Part shown: positions 39,279-47,661 of the stretch, piece after piece
Numbering within the stretch: the first letter of the stretch is position 1
How the letters are laid out: the number at the start of each line of letters is the position of its first letter
Assembly: GCA_002307235.1 (NCBI GenBank)
Contig: DBTV01000029.1
Span: 2,561 to 66,560, forward strand
Reading direction: 5' to 3'
Length of the DNA stretch: 64,000 nucleotides
Origin: Acidobacteriaceae bacterium UBA1307
GTDB taxonomy: Bacteria > Acidobacteriota > Terriglobia > Terriglobales > Acidobacteriaceae
The notes under the pieces: generated by a model
Told to the model about the DNA's origin: nothing
What the model saw: only the letters and a program-made list of their open reading frames with translations
Databases searched by the model: none
Translations under genes and position numbers: made by a program

Positions 39279-39766
39279 TACATGCACTCGCTTAGTGGGA
39301 TGTATAAATCCCGATTGTATTCGCAGCACAGCGTTAGCGTGCGCGTCCAGCACTCACAACATAAAGCGGTAGCCCATCTTCCAGCAAAGTGGAATTCAGA
39401 AAACGGAATGCATATGAACTGGAGAACAACGAGAACGGTAATCCAGTTGCATCGTTGACAGATATACTCGGCATCTTCACAGTGGATGTTTTCGGAGAGC
39501 AGGCTGCAAGTAAAGTCTCTCAGGTAAATAGCCCTCCTCCTTGCCTGTAGTAGCCCGCGCATACCTCCAATACTCTTCCAGTATGCCGCATCTCGCTCTT
39601 TGCTCCAAGATTCAAAGTCGGATATATCTCCTACGCTGGGTATGGACTTGAGATCCCTGAGAATATCCTCGGGCCGGCGCAGTCGTCGGTGGCGTGTGGT
39701 GGCCAAGCGGAAAATTGCTGGAAGAGAAAAAGCTAAAAATAAGAGCAGTACTTCAGGTGAGTTCAT
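39278..39766 (-). CDS. Cys-rich membrane protein
   Basis: 162 aa. N-terminal membrane helix (VLLLFLAFSLPAIFRL), a charged cytoplasmic stretch (~25-95), a second hydrophobic segment (WITVLVVLQFICIPF), and Cys clusters (HCEDAEYICQRCNW, CCECW, LCCEY). Overlaps both neighbours, so it belongs to one operon. Function unknown. Confidence 0.6.
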   Translation of the reverse strand: MNSPEVLLLFLAFSLPAIFRLATTRHRRLRRPEDILRDLKSIPSVGDISDFESWSKERDAAYWKSIGGMRGLLQARRRAIYLRDFTCSLLSENIHCEDAEYICQRCNWITVLVVLQFICIPFSEFHFAGRWATALCCECWTRTLTLCCEYNRDLYIPLSECM

Positions 39767-40521
39767 CGCGTACCCCTGTGATTTTCTGAATTAATTTGAA
39801 AAATTTCCCTCCGGGCAACTTGAAGCACTTCGTCTCGCATCTCATCTGTTCTAGTGCTGCGTTTGCCCGAAGAAATGAACGCAATGCACCACACTGCAAT
39901 GGCGACCAGGTCGATTGCTGATTGAACCCGGTAAATGGTGAGCACTTTTTTGGGGAAGGTGATTTCCCCGAGAAAGCAAAGAAGATCATTGCTTGCCATT
40001 AAAGTTAGGCCGGTATCAATTAAGAGCGTCCTGCGCTCTAATTTGAGATCGAGAACTGCGGAAAATAAGGCAAATACAGCAAAAACTGCAACAACGGCCA
40101 TAGATACGGCTCGGTTTGCCAGTAAGACAGAAAGTGCCAGGCCGCTTCCGGGGGCATTGCCTTTGATCCCGGTCACAAATGCGATAGAGGCGCACGTGAA
40201 TGAGGCGATGCCAAACCCCATGCGCAGCGAAATCGGTGCAGCCTTGAGGCTTGAGAGTCCAGAGATAACAACCTGAAGGAGAATGGCGAGCTTCAGTAAA
40301 AGCAGCACGAGACCAGATAGCCATAGGGTGTAGAAATAGGCGCTCCATGTTTGCCGCCAGCACATGAGGAATAGGGCTGAGTTTATGGATGTCTGTAGGA
40401 TGCAGTACGTCGAAACCGACCACCACCTGCAGGTGCTTCTGGATAAAAGGATGCAGATGGACACAAGTAAATAGCCGACTGTTTCGCCTGCCCAGAAGGC
40501 GTAATCCGCGAAAGTGAACAT
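39763..40521 (-). CDS. seven-helix membrane protein
   Basis: 252 aa with about seven hydrophobic segments, for example AFWAGETVGYLLVSICILL, YFYTLWLSGLVLLLLKLAIL and MAVVAVFAVFALFSAVLDL. Short N-terminus outside and a charged ~35-residue C-terminal cytoplasmic tail (GKRSTRTDEMRDEVLQVARR). The topology is that of a receptor or sensor rather than a transporter. It lies 31 bp after the secreted-peptide gene. No family recognised. Confidence 0.65.
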   Translation of the reverse strand: MFTFADYAFWAGETVGYLLVSICILLSRSTCRWWSVSTYCILQTSINSALFLMCWRQTWSAYFYTLWLSGLVLLLLKLAILLQVVISGLSSLKAAPISLRMGFGIASFTCASIAFVTGIKGNAPGSGLALSVLLANRAVSMAVVAVFAVFALFSAVLDLKLERRTLLIDTGLTLMASNDLLCFLGEITFPKKVLTIYRVQSAIDLVAIAVWCIAFISSGKRSTRTDEMRDEVLQVARREIFQINSENHRGTR

Positions 40522-40552
40522 CAGGAGTACGCCTTTCCTGAGGCTGCATCGA

Positions 40553-40714
40553 CTAGCGAGTTGGACATGACCCTGGTCGTTGAGGGCATAGGATAGGGGG
40601 AGCGGACTGCACGCCTCGCACCTGTGGGGAGTGATCTCGGTTTGCAGCGGCAGTCCCTAGTACTGCCATAGCCAAGATGAAGGATGCGAGGGCGATGGTG
40701 CGTTTGGTTTTCAT
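40553..40714 (-). CDS. 53-aa secreted peptide precursor
   Basis: Strong AAGGAG six bases before ATG 40714. Residues 1-24 (MKTKRTIALASFILAMAVLG TAAA) are a clear signal peptide; the remaining ~29 residues (NRDHSPQVRGVQSAPP..., with CPQRPGSC near the end) contain two Cys able to close an eight-residue loop. First gene of the minus-strand operon with the seven-helix protein. A pheromone-, toxin- or inhibitor-like peptide is possible. Confidence 0.55.
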   Translation of the reverse strand: MKTKRTIALASFILAMAVLGTAAANRDHSPQVRGVQSAPPILCPQRPGSCPTR

Positions 40715-41040
40715 GGAAATTCTCCTTTGCGCAGGTGTGCGCTGAAGGAAGAATAACCTCGAAATAAGTCAACGTTGTTGTAGACATGTCTATATCCCAA
40801 AGTTTGGCAAAAGGCTTTAACGCGCCGCAAGTTACATGTGTGCTACAACTTAAGTGCGTACGCCCATATTGGAGCAGTACTGCCTCGCGACGGACACATG
40901 TGTGCTAGTTTTGTGCTAGTTGCCCGCACAAAGCTATTTATTCGCCTTTTGTATTGCTTGCTGTTTTGTTGTTTGGAAAATGATGGAAAATCTATATTAA
41001 GTCGTTTGTTCGTCTGTATTTAACTGAGAGGGTTTGCTTA
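40715..41040. other. prophage right-end intergenic region
   Basis: No convincing gene. Holds the promoter side of the peptide operon and three TGTGCTA sites (40839-40845, 40901-40907, 40912-40918) listed as arm sites. Distinctly AT-rich at 40921-41040. Confidence 0.55.
40837..40918 (+). repeat. putative right integrase arm-type sites
   Basis: TGTGTGCTA at 40837, TGTGCTA at 40901 and 40912. The last two are 11 bp apart, mirroring the spaced pair on the left side of the prophage. Confidence 0.5.
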
Positions 41041-41083
41041 ATTTCGAGTCAGGTGCATTCAACCGGGCTCTGCCACCTCTCCG
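41041..41083. repeat. attR core with 5'-half tRNA-Ser remnant
   Basis: Exact copy of 2397-2439. On the minus strand it is the 5' half of tRNA-Ser up to the anticodon loop, then phage sequence; it cannot form a tRNA. It still carries the native promoter upstream. Confidence 0.93.
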
Positions 41084-41092
41084 ACTGAATTT

Positions 41093-41121
41093 AGTGTATG
41101 CGGATCGGGCATGAAATGCAA
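41093..41121 (-). promoter_or_regulatory. displaced native tRNA-Ser promoter
   Basis: On the minus strand TTGCAT (41116-41121), 17-bp spacer, TACACT (41093-41098), ten bases before the tRNA 5' fragment. It now transcribes the truncated tRNA and runs into the prophage right end, antisense to nothing annotated and toward the peptide operon in the same direction. Confidence 0.65.
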
Positions 41122-41220
41122 TGCCCTCAGCGGGCGCGGGCTGAGGAAATCGCAGATTTTTCAATGAGAAGAATCAAAGACTTGCGTCCAAGGCTCGCGC
41201 TCAATCCCGCACAAACGAAA

Positions 41221-41248
41221 CGGCCTCCGAAGAAAATTGCGGAGGCCG
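41221..41248 (-). terminator. terminator of the GH28 gene
   Basis: CGGCCTCCG and CGGAGGCCG arms (9 bp) around ten bases; TTTCGTTT follows on the minus strand. Confidence 0.65.
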
Positions 41249-41269
41249 CCCGCACGCGTATTGCGCCGC

Positions 41270-42673
41270 TTACTTCTTGACTTCCTTGTCGCCGAAGGCC
41301 GTCTCCTTGGCCTCGGCAGCCTTGTCGTCAAAGACCAGCTTTGAGCCGTCGGCGGTGCGGATGTTGATCTCGCTCAGCGTCCAGTTGCGGGAGTTGGCGA
41401 TCGAGCCGGCCGTCTTCGCCTCAATGTCCAGATGGTCGATGCGGAAGTTGTCGAGCGTGGCATTCGGATACGCGCTCGCGCTGACGGCGGTCTTGGCGCC
41501 GGTCGCGTGAATGTTCCAGATGTGCACGTCGCTGAAGTGCGGCAGACCCTGCTCTTCGGGCACGCGCGTGGTCAGCGGAATCCAGTAGGGCGGCACGGTC
41601 TTCGGGTCGGTGCCCTTGGGCAGCTCCGTGTAGCTGTAGGCCGGGTTCCAGTTCATGTTCATGCGGATCGGAATCGCGACATTGATCAGGGTCAGATCGT
41701 GCACGCGAATGTCTTTCGCGTAACCGCCGCGATTGCGCGCGCTCTTGAACAGCACGCCGTTTGGCACGCCCTCATAGGCCGTCAGGTTATAGGCCTCAAT
41801 GTTGCGGAAGCCGCCCGAGGTCTCGCTGCCAATGGTTACCGCCGCCGCGCCGTGGCGAATGATGCAATCATGGATGCGCACGTTCTCCGTCGGCCGGTTC
41901 ACGCGCAACCCGTCGGAGTCGCGACCCGACTTCAGGCAGAGCGCATCGTCGTTCACCTCAATATCGGCATGCTCAATCTCGATGTCATGCGAGGAATCGA
42001 TGTCGATGCCATCGGTCGACGGGCCCTTGCCGCCCTCGTTGTTGCGGATCACCACGCCGTCGATGTGTACGTCATGCGAGTAGAGCAACTGAATCGTCCA
42101 GAAGCCCGAGCGCTTCAGTTGAATGCCGCCGCCGATCTTCACTTCAGAGGAGTTCTGCACCAGCATCAGGCGCGGCCGTTGCGCGTCGTAATCGGAGGCC
42201 CAGCGCAGCCCCTTGGGCTCGTAGATGGCGCGCAGATCCCAGTAGGACTTCCACCAGACCGGGCCCGCGCCGTCGATGACGCCCTTGCCGGTGATGGTGA
42301 CGTTCTTCTGGTCGCGCACGTTGACCAGCGCAGCCGGCCAGCTCATCTCAATGCCGGCGATGCGCGTAGGCAGAACCGGATAATCTTCGCGCTTCTCCGA
42401 ACCGAGCAGCGTCGCGCCCTCGGCCACATCGAGCGTCACGCCCGACTTCAGAAACAGCGAACCGGTCAGATAAACGCCCGGCTTGAGGGTGACCGTGCCG
42501 CCCGTTGCTGCCGCTGCGTCGATGGCCTTCTGCAGGCTGGCCGTCGCGAGCGTTGTGCCGTCGCCCTTGGCGCCGAATTCGTTGGCCACGTAGAGCTTGG
42601 GAGCTGCCCACAGGTTTGCGCCCGCCAGCAGGGACAGGCCCAGGATCGAGGCCCAGAAAGATTTCGTCTTCAT
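41270..42673 (-). CDS. secreted GH28 polygalacturonase-type glycoside hydrolase
   Basis: 467 aa. Signal peptide MKTKSFWASILGLSLLAGAN LWA. NEFGAKGDGTTLATASLQKA starts the right-handed beta-helix. GH28 active-site motifs: STDGIDIDSS (NTD-type Asp), VNDDALCLKSG (DD pair), RHGAAAVTIGSE (G-H-G position) and RNRGGYAKDI (R-x-K type). Expected to hydrolyse pectin-like or rhamnogalacturonan chains outside the cell, in keeping with plant-polymer-degrading Acidobacteriota. Confidence 0.93.
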   Translation of the reverse strand: MKTKSFWASILGLSLLAGANLWAAPKLYVANEFGAKGDGTTLATASLQKAIDAAAATGGTVTLKPGVYLTGSLFLKSGVTLDVAEGATLLGSEKREDYPVLPTRIAGIEMSWPAALVNVRDQKNVTITGKGVIDGAGPVWWKSYWDLRAIYEPKGLRWASDYDAQRPRLMLVQNSSEVKIGGGIQLKRSGFWTIQLLYSHDVHIDGVVIRNNEGGKGPSTDGIDIDSSHDIEIEHADIEVNDDALCLKSGRDSDGLRVNRPTENVRIHDCIIRHGAAAVTIGSETSGGFRNIEAYNLTAYEGVPNGVLFKSARNRGGYAKDIRVHDLTLINVAIPIRMNMNWNPAYSYTELPKGTDPKTVPPYWIPLTTRVPEEQGLPHFSDVHIWNIHATGAKTAVSASAYPNATLDNFRIDHLDIEAKTAGSIANSRNWTLSEINIRTADGSKLVFDDKAAEAKETAFGDKEVKK

Positions 42674-43010
42674 GATTCGAATGTCCTTCGCTCGGTCCGG
42701 CGAAAAGTCTGCGGAAATGCGCGGGCCGATAGAGTACCGCGAGGATTTTATACCACGCGCGCATGGTCAGTTGGCAAATTGTTTACGATTAGAAACTTTG
42801 CGGGAGGCTTCGAGAGACGCAACCGCGCCAGATGCTTCCGATGTGTGCATTTTGATGCAGAGATCGTCTGCAATACAAGGGCTGTCCTCCCGAGCGAACG
42901 GGGCCCCAAGCGTTTTTCAGCTTGGGGGTGGTGAGTCGAGGGATCTGCGGTTGCTTTTGAAGAGGATTCAGAAGCACGACATTTGCACCGGGTGAACATT
43001 GCCCCCTCAT
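42674..43010. other. intergenic region upstream of GH28
   Basis: About 340 bases without a supported gene on either strand. It must hold the GH28 promoter; no clear operator was found. Confidence 0.4.
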
Positions 43011-44225
43011 TTACTGAATCCGCTCAAAGCGGAAACCGGCCTCGTGCAGCGCGTGGTTCAGCGCGGTGATGTGCGCGGCGCCGCGCATCTCGAGCGTTAC
43101 GTCGATGGCCGTTTCGCCGAGGCTCACGCCGTAGTAGGCGCGGTCATGCACGGTTTCGACGATGTTGGCCCGTTCGCGCGCCAGAATCTCGGTGAGCGAG
43201 AGCAGAGCGCCCGGCCGATCCTGCAAATAGACGCGCACGCGCAGCAGGCGCCCGTCCTTGACGAGGCCGCGCTCGATGATCTTGGCCAGCAGCGTTACGT
43301 CGATGTTGCCGCCCGAAACCAGCACGGCCGTGCGCAGCCCGCGCAGATTGGTCTTGGCCTGCAGAACGGCGGCCAGCGCCGCGGCTCCGGCGCCCTCGGC
43401 CAGCGTCTTTTCCTGCTCGAGCAGCATCAGAATCGCGCTGGCAATCTCCTCATCGTCGACGGTGACGATCTCGTCGACGTAGCGGGAGACCAGCGGCAGC
43501 GTCACGTCGCCGGCGCGGCGCACGGCGATGCCATCGGCGATGGTCGCCGCCGCGCCAATGGTCACCGGAGCACCCGAGACGCGGGCACGCAGCATTGAGG
43601 GCAACTGCGCGGTTTCAACGCCGATCACGCGCAGCTTCGGGTGGGTTTCCTTGAGCGCGCAGGCCACGCCGCCGATTAGCCCGCCGCCGCCAATCTGCAC
43701 CACGACGGCCTCAAGATCCGGCACCTGTTCGAGCAGTTCAAGGCCGATCGTTCCTTGCCCGGCGATCACCGCCGGGTCGTCGAAGGGATGGATGAAGGTG
43801 CCGCCCTCGGTTGCGCAGCGCTTCAGGGCTTCGGCGCAGGCCTCGTCGTAACTGGCGCCATGCAGCACCACCTCGGCTCCGTAGGCGCGCGTCGCGGCGA
43901 CCTTGACCTGCGGCGTCGCCAGCGGCATAAAGATCTGCGCGCGCACGCCGAGCGTCGATGCATGGAAGGCCACGCCCTGCGCGTGGTTGCCGGCGCTGGC
44001 CGCCACCACGCCCCGCGCGCGTTCCTCTTCGGTGAGCGTCAGCAGCTTGTTCAGCGCGCCGCGTTCCTTGAAGGAGCCGGTCCGTTGCAGGTTTTCCAGT
44101 TTCAGGTAGAGCGGCAGTCCGGCCAGCTCACTCAACGAGTGCGACTGCTGGCAGGGGGAGACGTAGAGCGCGGGCGCGATGCGTTCGCGCGCCGCCTGAA
44201 TTGAGGCAAGAGTGACGGATTCCAA
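43011..44225 (-). CDS. ilvA: threonine ammonia-lyase with C-terminal ACT domain
   Basis: 404 aa. Start TTG 44225 chosen: AGGAG lies seven bases before it, and the upstream part of the frame overlaps the attenuator. PLP-binding Lys in LQRTGSFKERGA; ASAGNHAQGVAFHA and QIGGGGLIGGVA bind the cofactor phosphate. Residues ~330-404 (LLRVRVYLQDRPGALLSLTE ILARERANIVETVHDR) form an ACT-like domain. Converts threonine to 2-oxobutyrate, the first step to isoleucine. Single short regulatory domain, so the short form of IlvA/TdcB. Confidence 0.92.
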   Translation of the reverse strand: MESVTLASIQAARERIAPALYVSPCQQSHSLSELAGLPLYLKLENLQRTGSFKERGALNKLLTLTEEERARGVVAASAGNHAQGVAFHASTLGVRAQIFMPLATPQVKVAATRAYGAEVVLHGASYDEACAEALKRCATEGGTFIHPFDDPAVIAGQGTIGLELLEQVPDLEAVVVQIGGGGLIGGVACALKETHPKLRVIGVETAQLPSMLRARVSGAPVTIGAAATIADGIAVRRAGDVTLPLVSRYVDEIVTVDDEEIASAILMLLEQEKTLAEGAGAAALAAVLQAKTNLRGLRTAVLVSGGNIDVTLLAKIIERGLVKDGRLLRVRVYLQDRPGALLSLTEILARERANIVETVHDRAYYGVSLGETAIDVTLEMRGAAHITALNHALHEAGFRFERIQ

Positions 44226-44260
44226 AAAAGCTCTCCTTGTGCGCAGGCTGTGGCCAAAAG

Positions 44261-44291
44261 AAAAACCACCAGCCGCGTGCGCGGGTGGTGG
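44261..44291 (-). terminator. attenuator-like terminator before ilvA
   Basis: On the minus strand CCACCA...CCGCG and CGCGG...TGGTGG arms with TTTTT, ending 36 bases before the ilvA start codon. A terminator between promoter and gene indicates attenuation. Confidence 0.7.
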
Positions 44292-44318
44292 TCGGTTGAT
44301 ACGAAACAAGCTCTCGTC

Positions 44319-44420
44319 TCAGACGGCACTTCCGCGCGCGATGGACCGCATAATTCGCATGGAAGGCATGAGTCCGCGCAGCATCGAATCGAGCTTCGCA
44401 TTGGCGCGCGGCGTCTGCAT
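44319..44420 (-). CDS. possible ilvA leader peptide
   Basis: 33 codons from ATG 44420 to TGA just before the terminator. The second half reads MRIMRSIARGSAV, with Ile and Val near the stop, as a branched-chain leader would need, but without the usual runs. No ribosome-binding site is evident. Confidence 0.35.
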   Translation of the reverse strand: MQTPRANAKLDSMLRGLMPSMRIMRSIARGSAV

Positions 44421-44430
44421 GACTGATTGC

Positions 44431-44459
44431 AGTAGAGCAGAGCGGGCGGGCCACGTCAA
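44431..44459 (-). promoter_or_regulatory. ilvA promoter
   Basis: TTGACG (44454-44459), exactly 17 bp, TCTACT (44431-44436) on the minus strand, 11 bp before the leader ATG. Confidence 0.6.
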
Positions 44460-44483
44460 GAGTGCTCGCCCGTTCCGTCGCGA

Positions 44484-45254
44484 TTAAAGGGTTGGAGGAA
44501 TCACCGTGCGAAAGGGACTGGCCACGAACTTCTGTCGCGCCTCCGACCAGTGCCAGTAGCGTCGTTCGACCTTTTTGAACACATCCTTGATCGAGGTCGC
44601 TCGACTCTCTTCCAAGGATCGATCGGGAAAGAGAAGAAAGGTGCTCTGCCGTTCCGTCGTAATGTCCGTTCCCCACGTAACTTCAGAAAGATAATCCTGT
44701 GTGGCCATGGTCTGCACCAGTTTGCTGTTGAGAATCGAATAAATCTGTGTCTGATCTTCCACCATGCCGGAGCCATGTCCGAGGTTTACATGATGCGCAA
44801 CGATGTCGTCGGTGTCTTTCTGGCGCAAAGATAGAAACTCCAGCGTGCTGTCGCCGTGCCAGCAATCGAGATTCTGCCGGTCGATGACATGCCAGGGATG
44901 CTTTTGCACGTCTGCATCGGAGCCTTGCATCAAATACAAAAAGCAGCCGCGAAATCCCGGCAAAAAGGCTACGGCATAGCTCGCCTGCAGTGGCGTACGA
45001 ACAGAATGTAGAAGAATCTTTTCCTCTGGCAGCAGTTCCTCGGTGGTTACATTCGCGATCTCTTTCTCAACGCCTAGCCGGATCAGCAGATCGGCCTTTT
45101 GTTTCGCGTCGGCCAGATAGAGCATCTGTTCCATCTCTCCCAGCTTGCCCAGCGGAATCTGGCCTTGAACGCCGACGCGCACGTAGGGTGCCTGCGCGTG
45201 AAGAATCGATGAAAGGAGAAACCCGATACAAAATATACAACGAAGGATTTTCAT
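44484..45254 (-). CDS. exported protein of unknown function
   Basis: 256 aa with signal peptide MKILRCIFCIGFLLSSILHA Q. The mature part has VRVGVQGQIPLGKLGEMEQM, GFRGCFLYLMQGSDADVQKH and WHGDSTLEFLSLRQKDTDDI VAHHVNLGHGSGM. No domain is recognised. Located between ilvA and the phosphatase gene, same strand. Confidence 0.65.
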   Translation of the reverse strand: MKILRCIFCIGFLLSSILHAQAPYVRVGVQGQIPLGKLGEMEQMLYLADAKQKADLLIRLGVEKEIANVTTEELLPEEKILLHSVRTPLQASYAVAFLPGFRGCFLYLMQGSDADVQKHPWHVIDRQNLDCWHGDSTLEFLSLRQKDTDDIVAHHVNLGHGSGMVEDQTQIYSILNSKLVQTMATQDYLSEVTWGTDITTERQSTFLLFPDRSLEESRATSIKDVFKKVERRYWHWSEARQKFVASPFRTVIPPTL

Positions 45255-45276
45255 TTTTGGCCCATGGAATTGCTTG

Positions 45277-47388
45277 TTATGTTGTGTGTGGTTCCAGCCG
45301 CTTGACCGTCACCACCGTGATGTCATCCTCTTGCCCGAAGACCTTGGCGGCGTCGGCGATGTAGTAGGCTGGCTGGTTGCTCAGGTTGTGCACGCGGTCA
45401 AAGCCGAACAGCTCGCCCGAGGGCCGTCGTGCCTCGACCACGCCATCGGAATAAAACAGGATCCGGTCGCCGGGATGCAGATAGAGCCGCGTCTCGTCGT
45501 AGCTCACCTCGGGCACAACGCCGAGCGGCAGGCTGCCCTCGAGCGCAATCTCCTGGCTGCTCAGGTAGGGCGGCGGGTGCCCGGCATTGGCCAGGGTCAG
45601 CTCGCCGTCAGCGGCAAACAGGGCCACTTGGCAGGTGGTAAAGCTCTCGCTGCCGGCCAGCACGCGGTTCAGCTCGGCCAGAATCCGCGCCGGCTCGTGC
45701 TCGCAGTTGCCGCGCAGCGCGCCGATCAGCATGGAAACGCTCATCGCGGCCTTCAACCCCTTGCCCGCCACATCGCCCACCACCACCAGCAGACCGCCGT
45801 CGGGCGTCGGCTGAATATGGAAGAAGTCGCCGCCTACCTCATTCGCAGGCTCGTAGACCGAATCGACCTCGAAGCCCGGCGTCGAGAGCTTCTCTTGCGG
45901 AATGATCAGCTCCTGCACGCTGCGCGCCGCGGCCAGTTCGTTCGAGGCCCGCTCCTGCTCGCCCTGAATGCGCAAAAAACGAAAGAGAATAATCAGCAGA
46001 ATGGTGACGATGCCGGTGAAGTCGGCAATCGAGGCAAAGTTGATCGGCACCGGTCCGGCCTCGATGGTCAGCGGCGAGTGGTAGGGTCGTCCGCTCATCT
46101 CGCTGATCGCCGTGGTCACAATCGGTTCCACTACGCCAATGATGCTCAGCACCAGCGGCAGCAGCAGCAGTCCGGCCTCGAAATTCTTCTTCAGCGTGGC
46201 CCGGAACAGCGTCAAAAAGATGAACAGCAGCCAGCCGAAGATCCACAGCGCACTGAAGCCGACCAGAAGCATCGTCATGCCCATCGCCGTTTTGCCATGG
46301 CCTGACAGCAGCAGCGGTCCAACGGTGGCCAGCACCGGTGCCGTAGAGCGCAGCGTGCGCACATACCAGCGTCGCGGCATGCGCAGAAACGCCACCAGAA
46401 ACTCGAAGTAAAGATAGCTGGAGACGAGAAACAGTTCGAGCGCCAGCCCGGCATACCAGAAGGATTCAAGCCGAGCCTGGCTGCCCGCCTGTTCCAGAAA
46501 ACCGAAGGGCGCCTGCAACAGCTCATGCAGCGCCAGCCACAGATATTCCACGTGGCCGCGCTGGCCAAAGTAAAGCGCCAGCAGAAACAGCGACAGAGCC
46601 ACCAGCAGCACCGAGTAGACCAGCCGCGGCATGCGCGCAAACAGCTCGTTCGCGCTCCAGATGGCGAGCGCGCGGTGCAGGTCGCCCGGCTCGCCCAGCC
46701 AGAAGGCGCGCTTGGCGAAAAAGTTCGTATAGGAGGCGTAGCCGAAGGGCGTGTAGGGCGTGCGCACGGCCAGCACCAGCGTGCTTGCCTCCGACGGCAC
46801 CTTCAGCCGGTAGATGCGGCTGATCTGCTGATAGCGCTCGCTGTCGTCGCCATGCGGCCCCTCGGGCTCAATCAGCTTGCCGTTGGCATACAGGTCGATG
46901 CCCGGCTCGGCCGTTAAAAAATTCATTGAGATGTTTTCAGAAACCGGCAGCTCGACTAGCACGCCCAGCGGTCCGTGTCCCGGCGCAAGCTGAAGATGGA
47001 GCCGGAACCATGCGTAGAGTGGCTGCTCGCCCGCCAGCCGCCGGATCGACTCCCGGTTCATCGCGTCCTCATCACCGCTTGGCTCGGGGACGTCGGACAG
47101 GCTCGGCTGCGCGTTGCGCTCGACCCACTGCGTGTCGTTGAACTCCGGCTGCGCGGCGGCCGGATCAGCCGTGATGCCCACCTTCCAGCCGCGGTCAAGC
47201 CGCAACGGCGAGCCCAGTCGGGACGAATCCATCGGCGGATGAATCTCGATCCTGCGCGGCGTCGGCAGCGCGGCCGGGTGCGGCTCGGCGCAGACTGGCA
47301 CCAGCGCGGCAAACAATGCCGACAGAACAATGAGGATCGGTTTCTGCAAGCGGCCTCCGCTCGATTCCCATCTAGGGTGTATCGACAT
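45277..47388 (-). CDS. 7TM-anchored SpoIIE/PP2C-type phosphatase
   Basis: 703 aa from ATG 47388; upstream of it the frame is open but antisense to the M48 gene. Signal/anchor (KPILIVLSALFAALVPVCA), a ~190-residue extracytoplasmic domain like DISM sensors, about seven membrane helices (~235-450), a helical linker (ASNELAAARSVQELIIPQEK) and a PP2C domain: NEVGGDFFHIQ, VGDVAGKGLKAAMSVSMLIG, ILFYSDGVVEARR and EDDITVVTVKRL supply the metal-binding Asp residues. Such RsbU-like phosphatases activate partner-switch anti-sigma systems. Confidence 0.88.
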   Translation of the reverse strand: MSIHPRWESSGGRLQKPILIVLSALFAALVPVCAEPHPAALPTPRRIEIHPPMDSSRLGSPLRLDRGWKVGITADPAAAQPEFNDTQWVERNAQPSLSDVPEPSGDEDAMNRESIRRLAGEQPLYAWFRLHLQLAPGHGPLGVLVELPVSENISMNFLTAEPGIDLYANGKLIEPEGPHGDDSERYQQISRIYRLKVPSEASTLVLAVRTPYTPFGYASYTNFFAKRAFWLGEPGDLHRALAIWSANELFARMPRLVYSVLLVALSLFLLALYFGQRGHVEYLWLALHELLQAPFGFLEQAGSQARLESFWYAGLALELFLVSSYLYFEFLVAFLRMPRRWYVRTLRSTAPVLATVGPLLLSGHGKTAMGMTMLLVGFSALWIFGWLLFIFLTLFRATLKKNFEAGLLLLPLVLSIIGVVEPIVTTAISEMSGRPYHSPLTIEAGPVPINFASIADFTGIVTILLIILFRFLRIQGEQERASNELAAARSVQELIIPQEKLSTPGFEVDSVYEPANEVGGDFFHIQPTPDGGLLVVVGDVAGKGLKAAMSVSMLIGALRGNCEHEPARILAELNRVLAGSESFTTCQVALFAADGELTLANAGHPPPYLSSQEIALEGSLPLGVVPEVSYDETRLYLHPGDRILFYSDGVVEARRPSGELFGFDRVHNLSNQPAYYIADAAKVFGQEDDITVVTVKRLEPHTT

Positions 47389-47427
47389 ATACCAACAGAC
47401 TCGCTGCTCTATGGCGATACACCCTAG
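47372..47427. promoter_or_regulatory. 13-bp inverted repeat at the phosphatase promoter
   Basis: CTAGGGTGTATCG (47372-47384) is repeated inverted as CGATACACCCTAG (47415-47427). The first arm covers the start codon, the second lies 27 bp upstream. A near copy, CGATACACCCCTAG, stands at 58733-58746 upstream of the H-NOX gene. Confidence 0.6.
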
Positions 47428-47661
47428 TATGCGCGATGCACGCGCCCCGAGAAAATAGGGAATTGGACGCAGGTTACCGCCCCGCCCGGGCGAATCCGTG
47501 AGAAGGGCATTTGAAATGGGGGAAAGACCCCGTTGCGATTGCGCCGGTCGTGCACCCGCGCGAAGAATTATTCTGGCAGGGGCATACAAACTGTCGTCGC
47601 GTCGCGTCAAAAGATGCGGAGACGTGGCACAATGGGCGCAAGGGTGCGCGGGGGTGAGCGG

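Noticed and set aside
40521..40787. 88-codon minus-strand frame upstream of the seven-helix gene
   Set aside because: It overlaps, in another frame, the 53-codon ORF that has a strong RBS and a signal peptide.
41098..41280. 60-codon ORF beside attR
   Set aside because: Covers the displaced tRNA promoter and the GH28 terminator; no ribosome-binding site.
41432..42934. 500-codon plus-strand frame opposite GH28
   Set aside because: Antisense to a signal-peptide-bearing polygalacturonase with intact catalytic motifs.
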